Assembly: GCF_003369915.1 (NCBI RefSeq)
Contig: NW_022881603.1
Span: 40,408,624 to 40,472,623 of the forward strand
Length of the DNA: 64,000 nt
Origin: Drosophila miranda
Taxonomy: Eukaryota > Arthropoda > Insecta > Diptera > Drosophilidae
Direction of reading: 5' to 3'
The notes under the pieces were generated by a model that saw only the letters and a program-made list of their open reading frames with translations, did no database searches and had not been told where the DNA came from. The position numbers were made by a program, and so were the translations under genes. The first letter of the stretch is position 1. Each line of letters opens with the position of its first letter. Shown here one piece after another: positions 33,826-46,473 of this stretch.

Positions 33826-35194
33826 TTTATTATTTATTTATTTACTATTATTTGCAAAACAAATTGGTATCAGACCAATGTGCCAGACAACGCTCAAAGC
33901 GGAATTGGTAAAAAAAAGAGAGCAGAGTGGAGAGCGGTTATAGCGAGAGCTACTAAGCAGAGAGCGCTATTGCTCAGAAAGTTTAAAGAGCGAGAGAGAA
34001 AGAACAGTTATTGAAGTTGAGGTGATAGCGAGAGAGTGATAAAACAACAAAAGCTACCAGACGAGAGCGGACTGCAATGCAATGTAATGCGTACTCACTC
34101 ACTGCAACAACACAAACACAAGCACAAGCACAAGCCGACGCCGAAAAATAAAAAGTTAAATAAAGTTTTAACACAAATCAAAAGGCATGCACTCGCGTAA
34201 ATGAATAGGTTTCCAGATTGTTGTCTGGTTAGAAAATATAATTAGAATTTAGTTATGAAGACACCGGCTGTTTATTCAAAACAAAAGGAAAAAATGCGGA
34301 GCGCAAAACAAAAACACGTCTGATCACTACGAAAGATAATCGGAAGAAGGTCGCAGCTTTCACCAATGGACGACCAGCCAGGAAAATGGTTCCTTGTTTC
34401 TTCACAATAATGCTCTCATCCGCCATGGCGGGGACATAGGCTCCTCCGGCCGTACATCTTCCCATGACAACGGCAATTTGGGGAATGCCATGGCCCGACA
34501 TGTTTGCCTGGTTGTAAAATATGCTCCCAAAGTGCAGTTTGTCAGGGAAAACCTCGGCCTGGCGCGGCAGATTGGCACCACCGGAGTCCACAAGATAAAT
34601 GCACGGCAGTCTATTCTCCTGGGCAACCTCTTGGGCACGCAGATGCTTCTTCACAGTTATGGGGTAGTAGCTGCCACCCTTGACAGTGGCATCGTTGGCC
34701 ACGACCACACATTCAGTGCTAAAAGAATGTTCTCAAGTCTTATTTAGAGGGACAATAGTATGATGCACGACCTACCCGCAGACCCGGCCCACTCCAGTTA
34801 CTATCCCGCCAGAATTGACCACTTCCTCCCCGTACAATTCGTGACCAGCCAGAGCACTAAGTTCCAGGAAAGGCGAACCCTTATCCAGAAGTAAATTGAT
34901 GCGTTCCCTGGCCAACAGCTTGCCGCGTGAGGTGTGCCTATCATTGGCCTTTTGACCGCCACCCGTCAGCAATTGGCTGGTGAGGATGCGCAGCTCTGTG
35001 ACAAGCTTCCCCATCTCGCTGGCATTGTCCTATCCAAAAACTCGGGCTATAGAATATTTCCTGAAATACGCCAATTTCTTATACCTTGTATTCGGCCGAT
35101 TGCTTGTCCACCTCGCTGGGCAAGACATTCGCTTCGCCAACGTGGAGCAAACGTGTCTGGGTTCGGAGCAAGTTCGTTGATACCGCATTTCTGA

Positions 35195-35215
35195 GCAATA
35201 TAAAAATACGTGTTA
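35195..35215. other. Head-to-tail Mccc2 duplication junction 1
   Basis: Mccc2 exon 1 sequence (GAGCAATAT) passes directly into 3' flank sequence (AAAAATACGTGTTAAG) found after copy a at about 28945-28960. This creates a tandem unit of about 6.26 kb and removes the start codon. Short A/T overlap at the join. Confidence 0.9.
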
Positions 35216-35261
35216 AGAAACAAATTATTTCCCATTTTGCAGGTCGCTTAATTTAAAAATA

Positions 35262-35267
35262 TTTATT
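35262..35267 (-). terminator. Likely poly(A) signal after the chimera / Mccc2 a' tail
   Basis: AATAAA on the minus strand, about 165 nt after the Mccc2 reading-frame end. The same hexamer sits downstream of copies a, b and c. Confidence 0.45.
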
Positions 35268-35432
35268 TTAGCTAAAATTCATTTCAAAAATAGATAGTCC
35301 ATGGACCTTTACAGAAACAACAACAATTCACTTAACACTAATAAATGCAACAGTTTCAATATAGTGGCAGGACATTAAATGTCTATAAATGCACATATCC
35401 CAGTGTTAATTACACCCGCATGCAAATCAAAT

Positions 35433-36047
35433 TTACATGCGGAAAACGCCAAACTTCGTGTCGTGTCCAGCATTGTTGAGGGCTGCCTTTAGGCTCAGGC
35501 CCAGCACTTGCCGTGTACTGGCCGGGTCTATGATGCCGTCGTCCCACAAGCGAGCGGTACTGTAGTACGGTGAGCCCTCTGCCTCGAACATTTCCACAAT
35601 GGGAGCCTTTAGTTTCTGGGCCTCCTCCTCGGTGAACTCTTTGCCGGCTCGCTTCCGCTGATCTTGAGTGATTTGGGCCAATACATTGGCTGCCTGAGTG
35701 CCTCCCATCACAGAGATGCGCGAATTTGCCACATGTACAGGAATCTCGGCGAATAGGCCCGTCCGCACATCCCGTAGTTTCCAGCACCGTACGACCCACC
35801 AATTATCACTGTAAACTTGGGGACGTTTGCACATGCAACAGCTGTAACCATCTTAGCTCCATTTTTGGCAATTCCATTAGCCTCGGAATCGCGCCCAACC
35901 ATGAAAACTAGCAAAGTGAATAAGCATTCAGTCGGATGAAAGGAGTAGTCAGCCAAGTGGCGGTGCTAGCTCACCTGTTATGTTCTGCAGGAAGACCAAA
36001 GGAATCTTGAGCTGAATGAAATTGGCGCCCTTGAGGGCACTATCCGA
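35433..36047 (-). pseudogene. Mccc2: Mccc2 3' fragment (copy a'), joined to Eb1
   Basis: Contains the end of exon 4 (36047-35975), a 67-nt intron and exon 5 (35907-35433). It shares copy-c variants (AATAAGCATT near 35930; AAATTGGCG near 36030) that differ from copies a and b, so it is the truncated sister of copy c. It carries the same frameshift after 'FLYMW' as all other copies. It supplies the tail of the Eb1-Mccc2 fusion. Confidence 0.9.
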
Positions 36048-38284
36048 ACACTTCACTGTTCCTGTGATATTGGTGGCGGTAGCCACTCTGCTATGAGACA
36101 CTGTACTGCTCGTGCGCGGCAACACCTTGGAGACTGCTTAAATGGGCGATACAAAAGTCAATATTAATATTTAACAACGACCACCGAATAACCAGCCGCA
36201 ATCACGGGGTCAGGCAACGTATTTCCTTTCGATACAGATTTAACAAACGTGAAGCACGTTCGAAACGCGAGAGCGTTTCGTCTTTTATGTGTGTGTGTTT
36301 ATAGTTTGGAATCACTTTGGAAATGTGCATTCAGTTTTGTTAAACTACGATAATATGAGGAATGTGAGGCGGAAGGGAGTATGATCTACATTGACGAAAG
36401 TATGCACAAATGTCTGACCATTGAGTGGGGGGGTAAATTGGAACTTAGAATATGGAGCTATGTAAATACGGGGATAGAGAAGATAGAGAGGGAACCAAAC
36501 CAAAAACAACATACTGGGCTTTGCTGTTACTGTCGTTGTCGGGCGCGTTGCTATCGCTGGGGTACGCCTGTAAGAGCTGGCCACGCCGCTGCTGCCCGTG
36601 CCGGGCAGGGACTTCACTGCACCCGAACCGAAGCCCATCGGCGCGCCCTCGCGCACTCCGCTGGCATCATAGTCCCTGCCATCGTAATTAGCATCGAAGA
36701 ATTTTTTGAACCATTGCAAAAACTCGAAATTATCTTGGAAGCGACCCTTTATCAATTTGTCAATGGGTATTATCTAAAAATAAAATGTGTAAGAAATATG
36801 CAGAGAGCGGTGAGAGAGTGTGTGGTGGAGAAAAGGCCAATGCAAAATGGTGGGAGGGGATACACAAACACAAAACCAACGAAAAACCTGGACATTACAC
36901 AGAGAATACATCAAAAACGTCGTCGACAGTAACAGGTGGTGTTGTTTCTTTGGCAAGCCAAATGTTCAAAGACTTCTTCCGTCCGCAATGTTACGAGTGT
37001 GATGGGGAGGGGGATTATTGGGGTTTAGTACGGGTTTATAGTGGCGTGGGATGTAAGACAACAACAGTTCATCCGATTGGGACTCGAGTGTTTGGTTCAG
37101 GGATGCGTCTGGGTGTGCTTGTGCTTGGGTGTGTAGGTGTGTGCGGGTTGGCGGGTGTGTTTGGTTGGTGGGTGGTCGCCACGTGCTTCACGTTCGCTCG
37201 CATCTTTGAACTTGGATGTAACTTGGATAAACAAATAGTCGATGACCAACACCAAAAGAAATTCGTTGCTTCACGCAATCCGCAAGCCGCACAAGTCCAT
37301 ACCCGGTTCATTAGCAGGGACGCTCGGCGCCAGGCGTTTGGGCTGGGGTGCCTGAGCTCCCTTACGATGCATCATGTGGATATCGTTGTGGACGCTGCCC
37401 ACGCCGCTGCCTCCGTTGCTGATGATGGCACCGCCCGATCCCTTGCCGTTGCCCATTTGGACGCCGCCGCGCTTCTGCAGGGGCTCATACTCGCGTCCAT
37501 CGTAATTGGCATTGAAAAACTTTTTAAACCATTGCAAAAACTCGAAATTGTCTTGAAAACGTCCCTTTACAAGTTTATCAACTGGTATGATCTGTTGTTT
37601 GGGTTGAGGAGGTTGTTGATTTGCAACGGAAACGGCAGTTAGTTATGACATTCAAGTAGTTGTTGTAGTGTGGTTGTTGTCAGACAGTCGAAAGCCGCGC
37701 ATAACGAGTCAGCGCCAGTTCGGCAGTGCCGTTATGGGCGGCTTACACTGTTCTCAATATCAATATCAATTGTCCGTGTCGCCACACCCCTCCGCAAAGA
37801 AGAGTGCGAAGGTGCCGTGGTACGTGTGTCAGGTGTTGGGTGTCGTGTATCGTGTGGATGTGCATTAATCAAATCAAAACTCTCAAAGAAAATGTACAAC
37901 TTAATCGATGTCGATGTTGATGTCGAGATGTCGGTCTCGATCCCTACCTTATCCACAGACATCTTTTTGAAGCCAGCCTGCAGTATCTTAAAATTCTGTA
38001 TGTACTCATGCTCCAGATTGGTGCGGAATTTGACACGCTTGACGGGCACTGAATTGGGGAACAGCATGTCCATGAACTGACAATATGCGGCACCTAAAAA
38101 GGTATCATTTTTTAATTACTAGTTCCCAGATGACTTCATCATCTCAGCTTCATGGGCACTTACCCGTGCAGAGCTCTTCGATTTTGGAGAACTGCGACTG
38201 GAGGCAACCGTTCACCCAGGCGAGCATGTCGTGCCGCGATAGGTTCTCTGAAGTCACATTTGTAGAGTACACGTTAACGGCCAT
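35708..38284 (-). CDS. Predicted Eb1-Mccc2 chimeric gene
   Basis: Minus-strand exons: 38284-38164, 38093-37948, A 37591-37303 or B 36773-36515, then a fused exon 36136-35975 and 35907-35708. The fused exon reads Eb1 '...NITGTVK', a Cys codon made by three junction bases, then Mccc2 '[13 protein letters not shown]...' in frame. It keeps the Mccc2 donor (gtgagc) and acceptor of a 67-nt intron. Exon sums are 888 nt (B) or 918 nt (A), both multiples of three, giving 295 or 305 aa. The product would keep the calponin-homology domain and linker but lack the EB-homology dimerisation domain and EEY, with a partial biotin-dependent carboxyltransferase segment instead. The stop (TGA at 35708) comes from the old Mccc2 frameshift and lies in the last exon. 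The Eb1 first exon and promoter are duplicated too (41068 upward). Expression is unknown. Confidence 0.7.
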
Positions 38285-41200
38285 ATTGCGCTGTTGTTGA
38301 TTCTCGTAGTTATTCTTGAGCGATACTGAAATGAAACAAAGATCTCGAATTAGTTGCTTAATTGTATGTGAGCTCTGCATATAAGGCACATATCCATCAA
38401 TACCCCGAAGCCTCTGTGGCCCGTGTGGCCTGTGTGTGGGTGTATCCCGCCCCTCCCCGTACCAAACAAATGAACAACAACTTTTAATTACCCGGTTGCT
38501 AATAATTGTTTTGAAGATGGGGATGCATTCAAGCATTGCCCATGTGCGTGTTCAATATCAAGATCACGATAATGATCATGATAATGATCCGAGGACCAGG
38601 CCAGCGGCAGCCAGAAAATGATTACCGTTTCACCACTCGCCCCATGAATTTGTAGAATTTGTGTTTCTTGTTTCTTACTTGGCAAATGATATGAAAGTTG
38701 CTTGGCCACTTTATTTGAATTATTAGACTGAAGTTCGGTTCGATTGTTCGGCTGGAAAAGGCTCTCTTTTCTGCATCAGCTATCTGCCAATTATGCCAAA
38801 TGCTATACTAAATTTTGAATATTCCACCTTTGAAAGAGCTATTGGAAAGTGCCTGCTCTGATGCTCAACAAAATTTCAACAATATTATTTTAACAAGTGG
38901 AAATGATTCAATACAGATCAAGGAGTAGGCGAATGTATACACGCCTATAGAAAGACCAAACCCTTCAACAGTACAAGAGCGGTGCAGTGCATACATATCC
39001 TATGATCAAACTCAACTAGGCATGAATCTTGAAGTCCCTTGCCGTTCTTGAAAACTTATGAGAGCATAGAAGAGGCCGTCTCGTAGGCACTTACTCGCAA
39101 TGGAGTATATTTTTCTTCCGCCTCTAAATCGAATCGAATTGTTCGAATTTCGCATAGCTCTACGATCTATTTTATTTGTTTTCTCTATGTTTTGAACTTC
39201 TATTATTAAAATCTGGCGATTAAGAAGGCATTAAACCCTCTAGATGATTCTCGTGTGCCGCTTCGTTCGAGTCTCAAAACTTACGCGAGCATTAAATGCA
39301 ATCAGGAGAAATGGAAGAACGCTCAGAGGCAGTCAGCAGCACTGGAGCGCGCGAAAAATGAACTTGCACTGTGGCTGGGCCTGGGTCTGGGGTCTGAGGC
39401 CTGCGGCTGAGCGACGGAGCTGCGTTGTCAACGCTTCGCTGCCGATGCTGACGTCTCAGTCACTGCTTTCTTGGAGATGAAGATTACTCATGGGCTGGGT
39501 CGGCCGTCCGGATTGACTGGCTGCCTGTCTGGTGGTCTGCCCGTCTGCCGGTCTTTGTCATTGTCCAACAAGCCAACATAGAAACGTGGGCCACAGCAGC
39601 CACGAAGCTGATAAAGAATTAGCCGGCATTTGGGAGCCAGCCTATAAATATCCGACTCATTTCCCGAGTGTGTGTGTGTGTGTGTGTGTGCGCGCGTTTG
39701 GGAGGCTTTCCACGCTACCTTCTCACTGTGCTATTGTGTGTGTGCCTAAAGTGCACCCGAAAGGGCGGAACTTCAATTCAAATGCAAGCGATTTGTTCCT
39801 AGTTTATTGATTTAAGTGCGCCCCAGCGGCAGCAGCAGCCTACAGGGGCAGCCACAATAGCCATGCCCCAAATACAACAAGTTGGGGATTGTGCTTTGTT
39901 ATGGCTGTCGATTCCAAGGCGGCTACGCTGGGTGTGGGCGTGCTGGCGGGGCTACAGCGGAAGTTGTTTCCGCGCCAATTAGGCAGAACAAGCGCCGAAT
40001 AGGAGAGCCATGAATGTAAGCCACTTTTGAGAGGGGGCGGGGAGAGCGAAACAACTTATCATATGTTCGTTAATGCTCGTTAATCCTCCATATTCGTATT
40101 GATAATATGAGACAATCTCCCCGGAAAAAAAGCGAGTGTTGAAGTGTGTCAAAAACAGAAAATAAATATGCGAATAATACGAGCAAAAACCGCCCGAAGA
40201 CACAGACGAGTGCGTGTGTAAGTGGAGAAACCTAATGGAAGCCGAGAAGCGGCAAGAAGAGCCAACAGCCACCGAAAGAGCTGCGTCGGCGTCGTCGGGG
40301 TCGCCAGTGTTTTAATTTATCCAAAAAAATAGTAACACAATCTAAAAGAATCGAAGAAATGTTGGTAACTGGACCCACACAAACACGCACAGAGGGACAC
40401 ACACAAACACACATTTTACCACTTAACGACTGCGGGGGCTTGACACATAGACCATGTAAGAGTTGACACATGGTTGACGTCATGGTAGTGGAAGCCAAAG
40501 CGGAAAACACAATCAACACCTGAAACCTGAATGAGCATAGGAAAATATGGTCTCCTCTTTCGGAACGGCGGGGGAAGTGACGAGGCAGATTAGCCACTGC
40601 AATGGAATTTTTGCGGCCTCCGCTGACGCTGTTGCAAGTAAGCAGCAGCAGGCGGCAGCAGGCTCGCCAGCAGACATACACGCACACATGCAAGGACGAC
40701 GCACTCACGAAAGAAATTTATTTTTGGAGGAGGGAACAGAGAACTGTAGCAGCAGCAGCGGCAGCAGCAGGCGACATTTAAATATACAACACACGCACAC
40801 CAATGCACCAGATTCTCTTCCACAATGTACAGATATTTTCCCCTTTCAAGAGTGCACTTGAAGTTTTCGGCAAAGTTATTTTAAAATCGCCACATACTCT
40901 CCGCCACTCTCCGATGAACTTTCTTTTTTGCTGACGCTACTTCTAGATTTTGCCATTTTCAAGTTTTTTTGTGCAAAAACAGGCAAAATAGCCGTAACAT
41001 TTACCAGCACGCACACACAGATGAAACCAAGCCCACATACAGTCGTTCCGGCAAATAGTCCACTCACCTTTATAGTTATTAACGAGTTTTAGTTAGAACT
41101 AATGTTCGATGATACTTTTAGTTTTATTTAGACTTGTGTTTTAACACGAAATGCGAAAAATATGCCGTGTGACAAATCGAGACGAGCCGCTTTGCTTTTT

Positions 41201-42913
41201 AGATTTGACTAGTGTTGGAAATCATGAAAATCCACCTATTTTGTTCATGATCGAAAATGACATTCCTCGATTTTGATATACGGCTTAGTATTTATAGGTA
41301 GCTAGCACCTTCAGAACAGAAAATATAATTTTTTACCATAAATTAATCAATTTTTTACAAGATTAGCTGATTTCAAGTACTTCCTTTGCTTGACTGTTTG
41401 ATAAAATATGCTTAAAAGTGAGTTTGCCAAAATTTAATTTGCTTGCTACTGGCAACTACACAGGGATGATTTTTGATACATGTCAACTACACGGGGATGA
41501 AATTTTCACAGAGACACCTGTCTACATCATTTTACTTGCACGTTGCGGGTAATTTGAACATTTGCATCCGAATCCGCAGTTTATCCGAATAAAAAAATAC
41601 GTGTTAAGAAACAAATTATTTCCCATTTTGCAGGTCGCTTAATTTAAAAATATTTATTTTAGCTAAAATTCATTTCAAAAATAGATAGTCCATGGACCTT
41701 TACAGAAACAACAACAATTCACTTAACACTAATAAATGCAACAGTTTCAATATAGTGGCAGGACATTAAATGTCTATAAATGCACATATCCCAGTGTTAA
41801 TTACACCCGCATGCAAATCAAATTTACATGCGGAAAACGCCAAACTTCGTGTCGTGTCCAGCATTGTTGAGGGCTGCCTTTAGGCTCAGGCCCAGCACTT
41901 GCCGTGTACTGGCCGGGTCTATGATGCCGTCGTCCCACAAGCGAGCGGTACTGTAGTACGGTGAGCCCTCTGCCTCGAACATTTCCACAATGGGAGCCTT
42001 TAGTTTCTGGGCCTCCTCCTCGGTGAACTCTTTGCCGGCTCGCTTCCGCTGATCTTGAGTGATTTGGGCCAATACATTGGCTGCCTGAGTGCCTCCCATC
42101 ACAGAGATGCGCGAATTTGCCACATGTACAGGAATCTCGGCGAATAGGCCCGTCCGCACATCCCGTAGTTTCCAGCACCGTACGACCCACCAATTATCAC
42201 TGTAAACTTGGGGACGTTTGCACATGCAACAGCTGTAACCATCTTAGCTCCATTTTTGGCAATTCCATTAGCCTCGGAATCGCGCCCAACCATGAAAACT
42301 AGCAAAGTGAAGAAGCATTCAGTCGGATGAAAGGAGTAGTCAGCCAAGTGGCGGTGCTAGCTCACCTGTTATGTTCTGCAGGAAGACCAAAGGAATCTTG
42401 AGCTGAATGAAATGGGCGCCCTTGAGGGCACTATCCGAGAAGAGGACACCATTGTTGCCGACAATTCCTACCCTGTGTCCATAGAGCTTCGCAAAACCAC
42501 AGACCAAAGTCTCGCCGAAAAGTTTCTTGAACTCGGTGAAGCGACTGCCATCCACGATTCGGGCAATTACATCGCGCACATCGAAGCTTTTGGTAAGATT
42601 AGGTCCCACAATGCCGTATAGCTCGCGGGGATCATAGCGCGGCTCTTCTACTGCAGCAGGAACATAAGTGTTGTCTTTCTTGAAGTTCGCTTGACTGGAG
42701 TGCAGCAGCTGGTCGTTATATGAGTTCGTGGCGGCAAATTCAGGTTGCTTACTATCTGGCGGGCCAAGTACAGAGCGTGCTCGTCGTCGACAGCATAGTG
42801 GTCCGTGACACCCGAAGTCTTGCAATGGAGATCAGCACCGCCCAGATCTTCGGCGGAAACGTCCTCTTTGGACGTTGACATGCAATAACTGCATCTTTCA
42901 AGAGGCGATGCAG

Positions 42914-45514
42914 TTACTGCACCGTCAAGTGGCCCGTGTGACACCAGCAGAAGGCTGTTACGCGCGGATCCCAGGCAAAACGCAGGCTGTCTATGTCACC
43001 CCTGATCAAGTTGTGCATAAATATCACACCAAGCATTTTTCTACGGTTAACTAAGGATGGGAGGTTTACTAATAGTAGTCTACTAGAGTAAGATGGGAGT
43101 AAAAAGTTTTTCTGTACTGATTCTATACGGTCCTGGTGTACTTTGTACTGAGGGCACCATACACAGGAGCCGTATTCTAAGATCGGACGAACAAGCGAGG
43201 TATAGAGAGTCTTTGTTATATAGGGGTCGTCAAATTCCTTTGACCACCTCTTTATAAACCCAAGCACGCCCATGGCCTTATTTACCATGGTAGAAATGTG
43301 TTCGGAAAACTTTAACTTGGGGTCTAACATAACACCCAGATCATCCACCAGGGTAATTCTCTCAAGAGAACCACCAAATAGGGTGTAGGGAGCCAACAAA
43401 GGGCTAGAACGATGAAATGTCATAACTTTGCATTTCGAGGCATTAAGGTGTAACAAGTTTGCACAACACCATGACTGAAAGTTATTGAGATCGGATTGCA
43501 AGCGAGAATGAAATGAAATGTCCTTGTACTGGACACAGAGTTTAACATCATCCGCATACATAAGTACTCGAGAGTATGTTAATACTGAAGGTAAGTCATT
43601 AATAAAGAGTGTGAAGAGTAAGGGGCCTAGATGGCTGCCTTGTGGTACTCCCGAAGAAACCTTTACTGGTAAAGAGAGGGAGTTTTTGAAGAGGACTCTT
43701 TGAGACCTAGAACAAAGATAGCTAGAAATCCATCTCAGGAGGTTGGGCGGAAACGCTAAAAGGTCAAGCTTATGCGCTAAAAGGGAATGGTTTACAGAGT
43801 CGAATGCTTTACTAAAGTCGGTGTAAATAACATCCGTCTGTAAGTTACATTGAAAGCCTTTAATAATGAAAGAGGTAAACTCTAACAAGTTCGTGGTGGT
43901 TGATCGCCGCCTTATAAATCCATGCTGAGTTGGAGATATAAGTGACTTGCAGAGATGTTGCAAGTGCGGAGTTAAAACCGTCTCAAACATTTTAGGAATA
44001 GCGGATAACTTTGCTATACCTCTATAATTTTTTGCATCAGACTTGCTACCTTTTTTATGGAGAGGAATTATAAACGATTCCTTCCAGATCGGGGGGAAGC
44101 AAGAAGAATCAATGGACAGGTTGAATAGTTTAAGCAAAGGTCCACACAGAGCCTCGGCGAAGTACCTGAGTACACAACCTGGAACCCCGTCTGGACCCGG
44201 TGAAAACACCTGCTTAACTAGTCGAAGATCATGAAGTAGGGAACATTCATTTAACAAGGGACTGAAAATGCCGTTCGACCTCGGTAAACCGTATGGGTAC
44301 GGATGACCAGAGTAGCTTTCCTCAGAATAGCTGGTTTGGAAAAATTGGGCAAAAAGATCGGCAATTGCCTGATCATTATTTGCCGACGTATTACAAAATG
44401 ATAGCGAGGATGGGTGTGCGGACGTTCTACGCTTACTGTTTACGAAGCTGTAAAACTGTTTAGGGTCCTGAGAAAAACGTATCCTGCATCGAGATAGGTA
44501 GTTCTTATAGCATTGAGCATTAAGAACTGAAAAGTTTGACCGAGCTAATACATAGCGAGAGTGAGAAGTAGGAGAACCCACTTCTTGAAATTTTTTATAA
44601 AGTCTTGATTTTAAGTTTTTTAGACTGGATAACTCTTTGGTAAACCAAGGGGGTTTTCTAGATCTAGTCGGACAAGAAAGCGGGACACAAGAATCGAAAA
44701 ATGTGCCAAGAGCATTGTAAAAAATGTTTGTGCCTTTTATGATATCAGTGCACAAGTACAAAGCGGACCAATCAAAATCCCTAATGAGGTTATTAAGCTT
44801 CGCAAACTCGGCTTTACGAAAGCAGCGGACACGTTCGGGCAGCCTACTCGACCGATCCAATACAGTTGGTCCTATATCTAGCGACACCTCGAAAGTAGGG
44901 TGGTAGGCGTCTTCAGTGAGCGGAAGGGCTCGGGTTAACAACACTATGGTCGGATCCGATACAAAGCACAGATCAAGCAATCGACCCAAGGAATTTTTCA
45001 CATGGTTGACTTGAGACAAGGATAGGTCAAGCAAGCCGTCAACAAAGTCATGTCGTGACATGGGCACTAGGATACTAGACTCGTTTACCGAAGACCAAAC
45101 AGTTCCTGGCAAGTTGAAGTCACCAAGAACTATCATACGATCTTTATCAGATAGCGAGGAAGAAACAGCGGTTAAAGCGGACAAGTGCTGCTCATAAATT
45201 GAAATATCCGAAGAAGGTGGGATATACGAGCAAGTAATGAATATAGCGAAAGCGGGAAGAATCAGTTTTACACACAGGAATTCCAGTTCCTGTTGAACTT
45301 GGACTGTGAAGTGTTCCGACGTGAAGTAAGAGTCCACTGCAATTAGAACCCCCCCTGCACGTCGAGACGAACGGTCCTTTCTAAAAGTTGTGTACCGACC
45401 TGCCAAAACCTCGGAACTAAGAATGTCCGGCTTTAACCAGGTTTCAGTAAACACAATAACGTGGGAAGCAAATGCAACACTATCCCGGAAAAGAATGCTG
45501 AGCTTACTACGCAA
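42914..45514 (-). CDS. CR1-type LINE ORF2, copy b, C-terminally replaced
   Basis: 866 codons from the first ATG. Endonuclease and YADD reverse transcriptase are intact. The end is replaced by foreign sequence after 'IRGDIDS', exactly as in copy a. Shares 'LFAQFF' and 'FSPLLNE' with copy c, so the copy-a states are probably the newer ones. Confidence 0.85.
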   Translation of the reverse strand: MRSKLSILFRDSVAFASHVIVFTETWLKPDILSSEVLAGRYTTFRKDRSSRRAGGVLIAVDSYFTSEHFTVQVQQELEFLCVKLILPAFAIFITCSYIPPSSDISIYEQHLSALTAVSSSLSDKDRMIVLGDFNLPGTVWSSVNESSILVPMSRHDFVDGLLDLSLSQVNHVKNSLGRLLDLCFVSDPTIVLLTRALPLTEDAYHPTFEVSLDIGPTVLDRSSRLPERVRCFRKAEFAKLNNLIRDFDWSALYLCTDIIKGTNIFYNALGTFFDSCVPLSCPTRSRKPPWFTKELSSLKNLKSRLYKKFQEVGSPTSHSRYVLARSNFSVLNAQCYKNYLSRCRIRFSQDPKQFYSFVNSKRRTSAHPSSLSFCNTSANNDQAIADLFAQFFQTSYSEESYSGHPYPYGLPRSNGIFSPLLNECSLLHDLRLVKQVFSPGPDGVPGCVLRYFAEALCGPLLKLFNLSIDSSCFPPIWKESFIIPLHKKGSKSDAKNYRGIAKLSAIPKMFETVLTPHLQHLCKSLISPTQHGFIRRRSTTTNLLEFTSFIIKGFQCNLQTDVIYTDFSKAFDSVNHSLLAHKLDLLAFPPNLLRWISSYLCSRSQRVLFKNSLSLPVKVSSGVPQGSHLGPLLFTLFINDLPSVLTYSRVLMYADDVKLCVQYKDISFHSRLQSDLNNFQSWCCANLLHLNASKCKVMTFHRSSPLLAPYTLFGGSLERITLVDDLGVMLDPKLKFSEHISTMVNKAMGVLGFIKRWSKEFDDPYITKTLYTSLVRPILEYGSCVWCPQYKVHQDRIESVQKNFLLPSYSSRLLLVNLPSLVNRRKMLGVIFMHNLIRGDIDSLRFAWDPRVTAFCWCHTGHLTVQ

Positions 45515-45549
45515 GCCTCTTACATTCTGATAGGTTACTAAAAGAGAAG

Positions 45550-46473
45550 TTAGTTTTTTGGAAAGGTGGAAGCAAGAAGGGAAGTTGAGGAAGAGGAAGT
45601 TGAGGTTGAGGGTGGCACACTGGAAAGATTTGGAAGAGATATGGGGGGCCTATTCTTCTTCTTAGCCTTAAACTCCTTCACCACCAAATGCTCCGGCCAA
45701 AATTTGGCGGAGCAAATGGCTTTTATTTTGCTTTGAATAAAAGCAATTACATCATTAGATGTGAGGTCAGGGGCCAGCCGTGAAACAAAAACTTGTCGTT
45801 TTGGTGGGACTCCAACCAGTGGTTTAGTCACCACAGGCCTAGTACCTGTGGTGGCAATATCTGGAGGTCCGGAACGTCTATTTACTGGTGGGATCGGGAT
45901 AGACGGGACAACTAGCGAACTTGCGGACACCACGGACACGGACGCTGCAGACGTACTTGGCTGCACATTCTCCGAGGCGATGAATTCGGCTACCGAATCT
46001 GCATCGCCAGCAGCTGTCGTTGCCCTTGGAGTGGCAAACGAGATCAACTGCTGCACACTTGGAGTGGTCGGAGTCAGTTTTTCGGCGGCGCACGGCTGAG
46101 TGACGGTTGGCAATTGCAGATCCCGCGGAGTGACCTTTTTGCGCCTCGGAGACTCATTCAGCAGTCTTAAACCGCTAAACTGAGCCTCCATGGCTAGGAG
46201 CCGATCGTATTGGTTTTTAAAACCAACGGTCAGCTCCTTAAAGCCACTCCGCGTCTGCCTTATGAAAGCCACCATGTCTTTCTCCACCGCACGGCATGCC
46301 TCGCAACTGTAATGCAAGCCATTACGTTTGGCTATAGCATCACTCACGAGGCCAGAAAATCCAGCGCATTTTGCGTGCACTACGCTGTCGCAGAGCCAGC
46401 AGGGGACATTCGGCTGATCGTGGGTGATCTGCTTCTTACAGCTTTTTTTGGCACAGACCACAGCGTATTCCAT
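45550..46473 (-). CDS. CR1-type LINE ORF1, copy b
   Basis: 307 aa, as in copy a with Ile for Met in 'VAFIRQTRSG' and Thr for Pro in 'LLASTFPKN'. PHD-like finger intact. Confidence 0.8.
   Translation of the reverse strand: MEYAVVCAKKSCKKQITHDQPNVPCWLCDSVVHAKCAGFSGLVSDAIAKRNGLHYSCEACRAVEKDMVAFIRQTRSGFKELTVGFKNQYDRLLAMEAQFSGLRLLNESPRRKKVTPRDLQLPTVTQPCAAEKLTPTTPSVQQLISFATPRATTAAGDADSVAEFIASENVQPSTSAASVSVVSASSLVVPSIPIPPVNRRSGPPDIATTGTRPVVTKPLVGVPPKRQVFVSRLAPDLTSNDVIAFIQSKIKAICSAKFWPEHLVVKEFKAKKKNRPPISLPNLSSVPPSTSTSSSSTSLLASTFPKN

Larger units (their letters stand above)
30219..34348 (-). mobile_element. CR1-type LINE inserted in Mccc2 copy a
   Basis: Minus-strand non-LTR element: a 5' UTR of about 520 bp (34348-33826), ORF1, ORF2 and a truncated 3' end. 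ORF1 carries a PHD-like Cys/His finger, as CR1-group ORF1 proteins do. Relative to copy c, copies a and b lack 389 bp at the 3' end (joined near 30337), which removes the end of ORF2 and its UTR. About 120 bp of other DNA (30219-30336) separate it from Mccc2 exon 4. I found no target duplication, so the insertion or a later rearrangement was not clean. Confidence 0.85.
29176..35201 (-). pseudogene. Mccc2: Mccc2 copy a, broken by LINE, frameshifts and loss of start
   Basis: Beta (carboxyltransferase) subunit of mitochondrial 3-methylcrotonyl-CoA carboxylase, leucine breakdown. Exons on the minus strand: 35201-35085 (5' truncated, lacking ATG and four codons), 35029-34776, 34718-34349, 30218-29718, 29650-29176, ending in 'KFGVFRM'. 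Family motifs include 'RERINLLLDKGSPFLEL', '[20 protein letters not shown]' and '[20 protein letters not shown]'. Lesions: a CR1-type LINE insert (30219-34348) between 'LVKAAT' and '[10 protein letters not shown]'; a one-base deletion near 30081-30086 after 'IVSNLNL'; a 12-bp in-frame loss near 29752, where relatives have four more residues after 'FIQL'; and a one-base deletion near 29468-29473 after 'FLYMW'. It has no promoter of its own and follows the tail of another copy. Confidence 0.93.
23403..36047. repeat. Large tandem duplication, unit 1
   Basis: Runs from inside Eb1 exon 4 through the rest of Eb1, Mccc2 copy a and part of the next Mccc2 copy. It repeats in the same orientation at 36051-48694 with an offset of 12,648 bp (12,647 past about 34,000 because of one base in an A run). 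Differences seen by eye are few (for example 23879, 24188, 24509, 26247), so the duplication is young. Confidence 0.95.
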
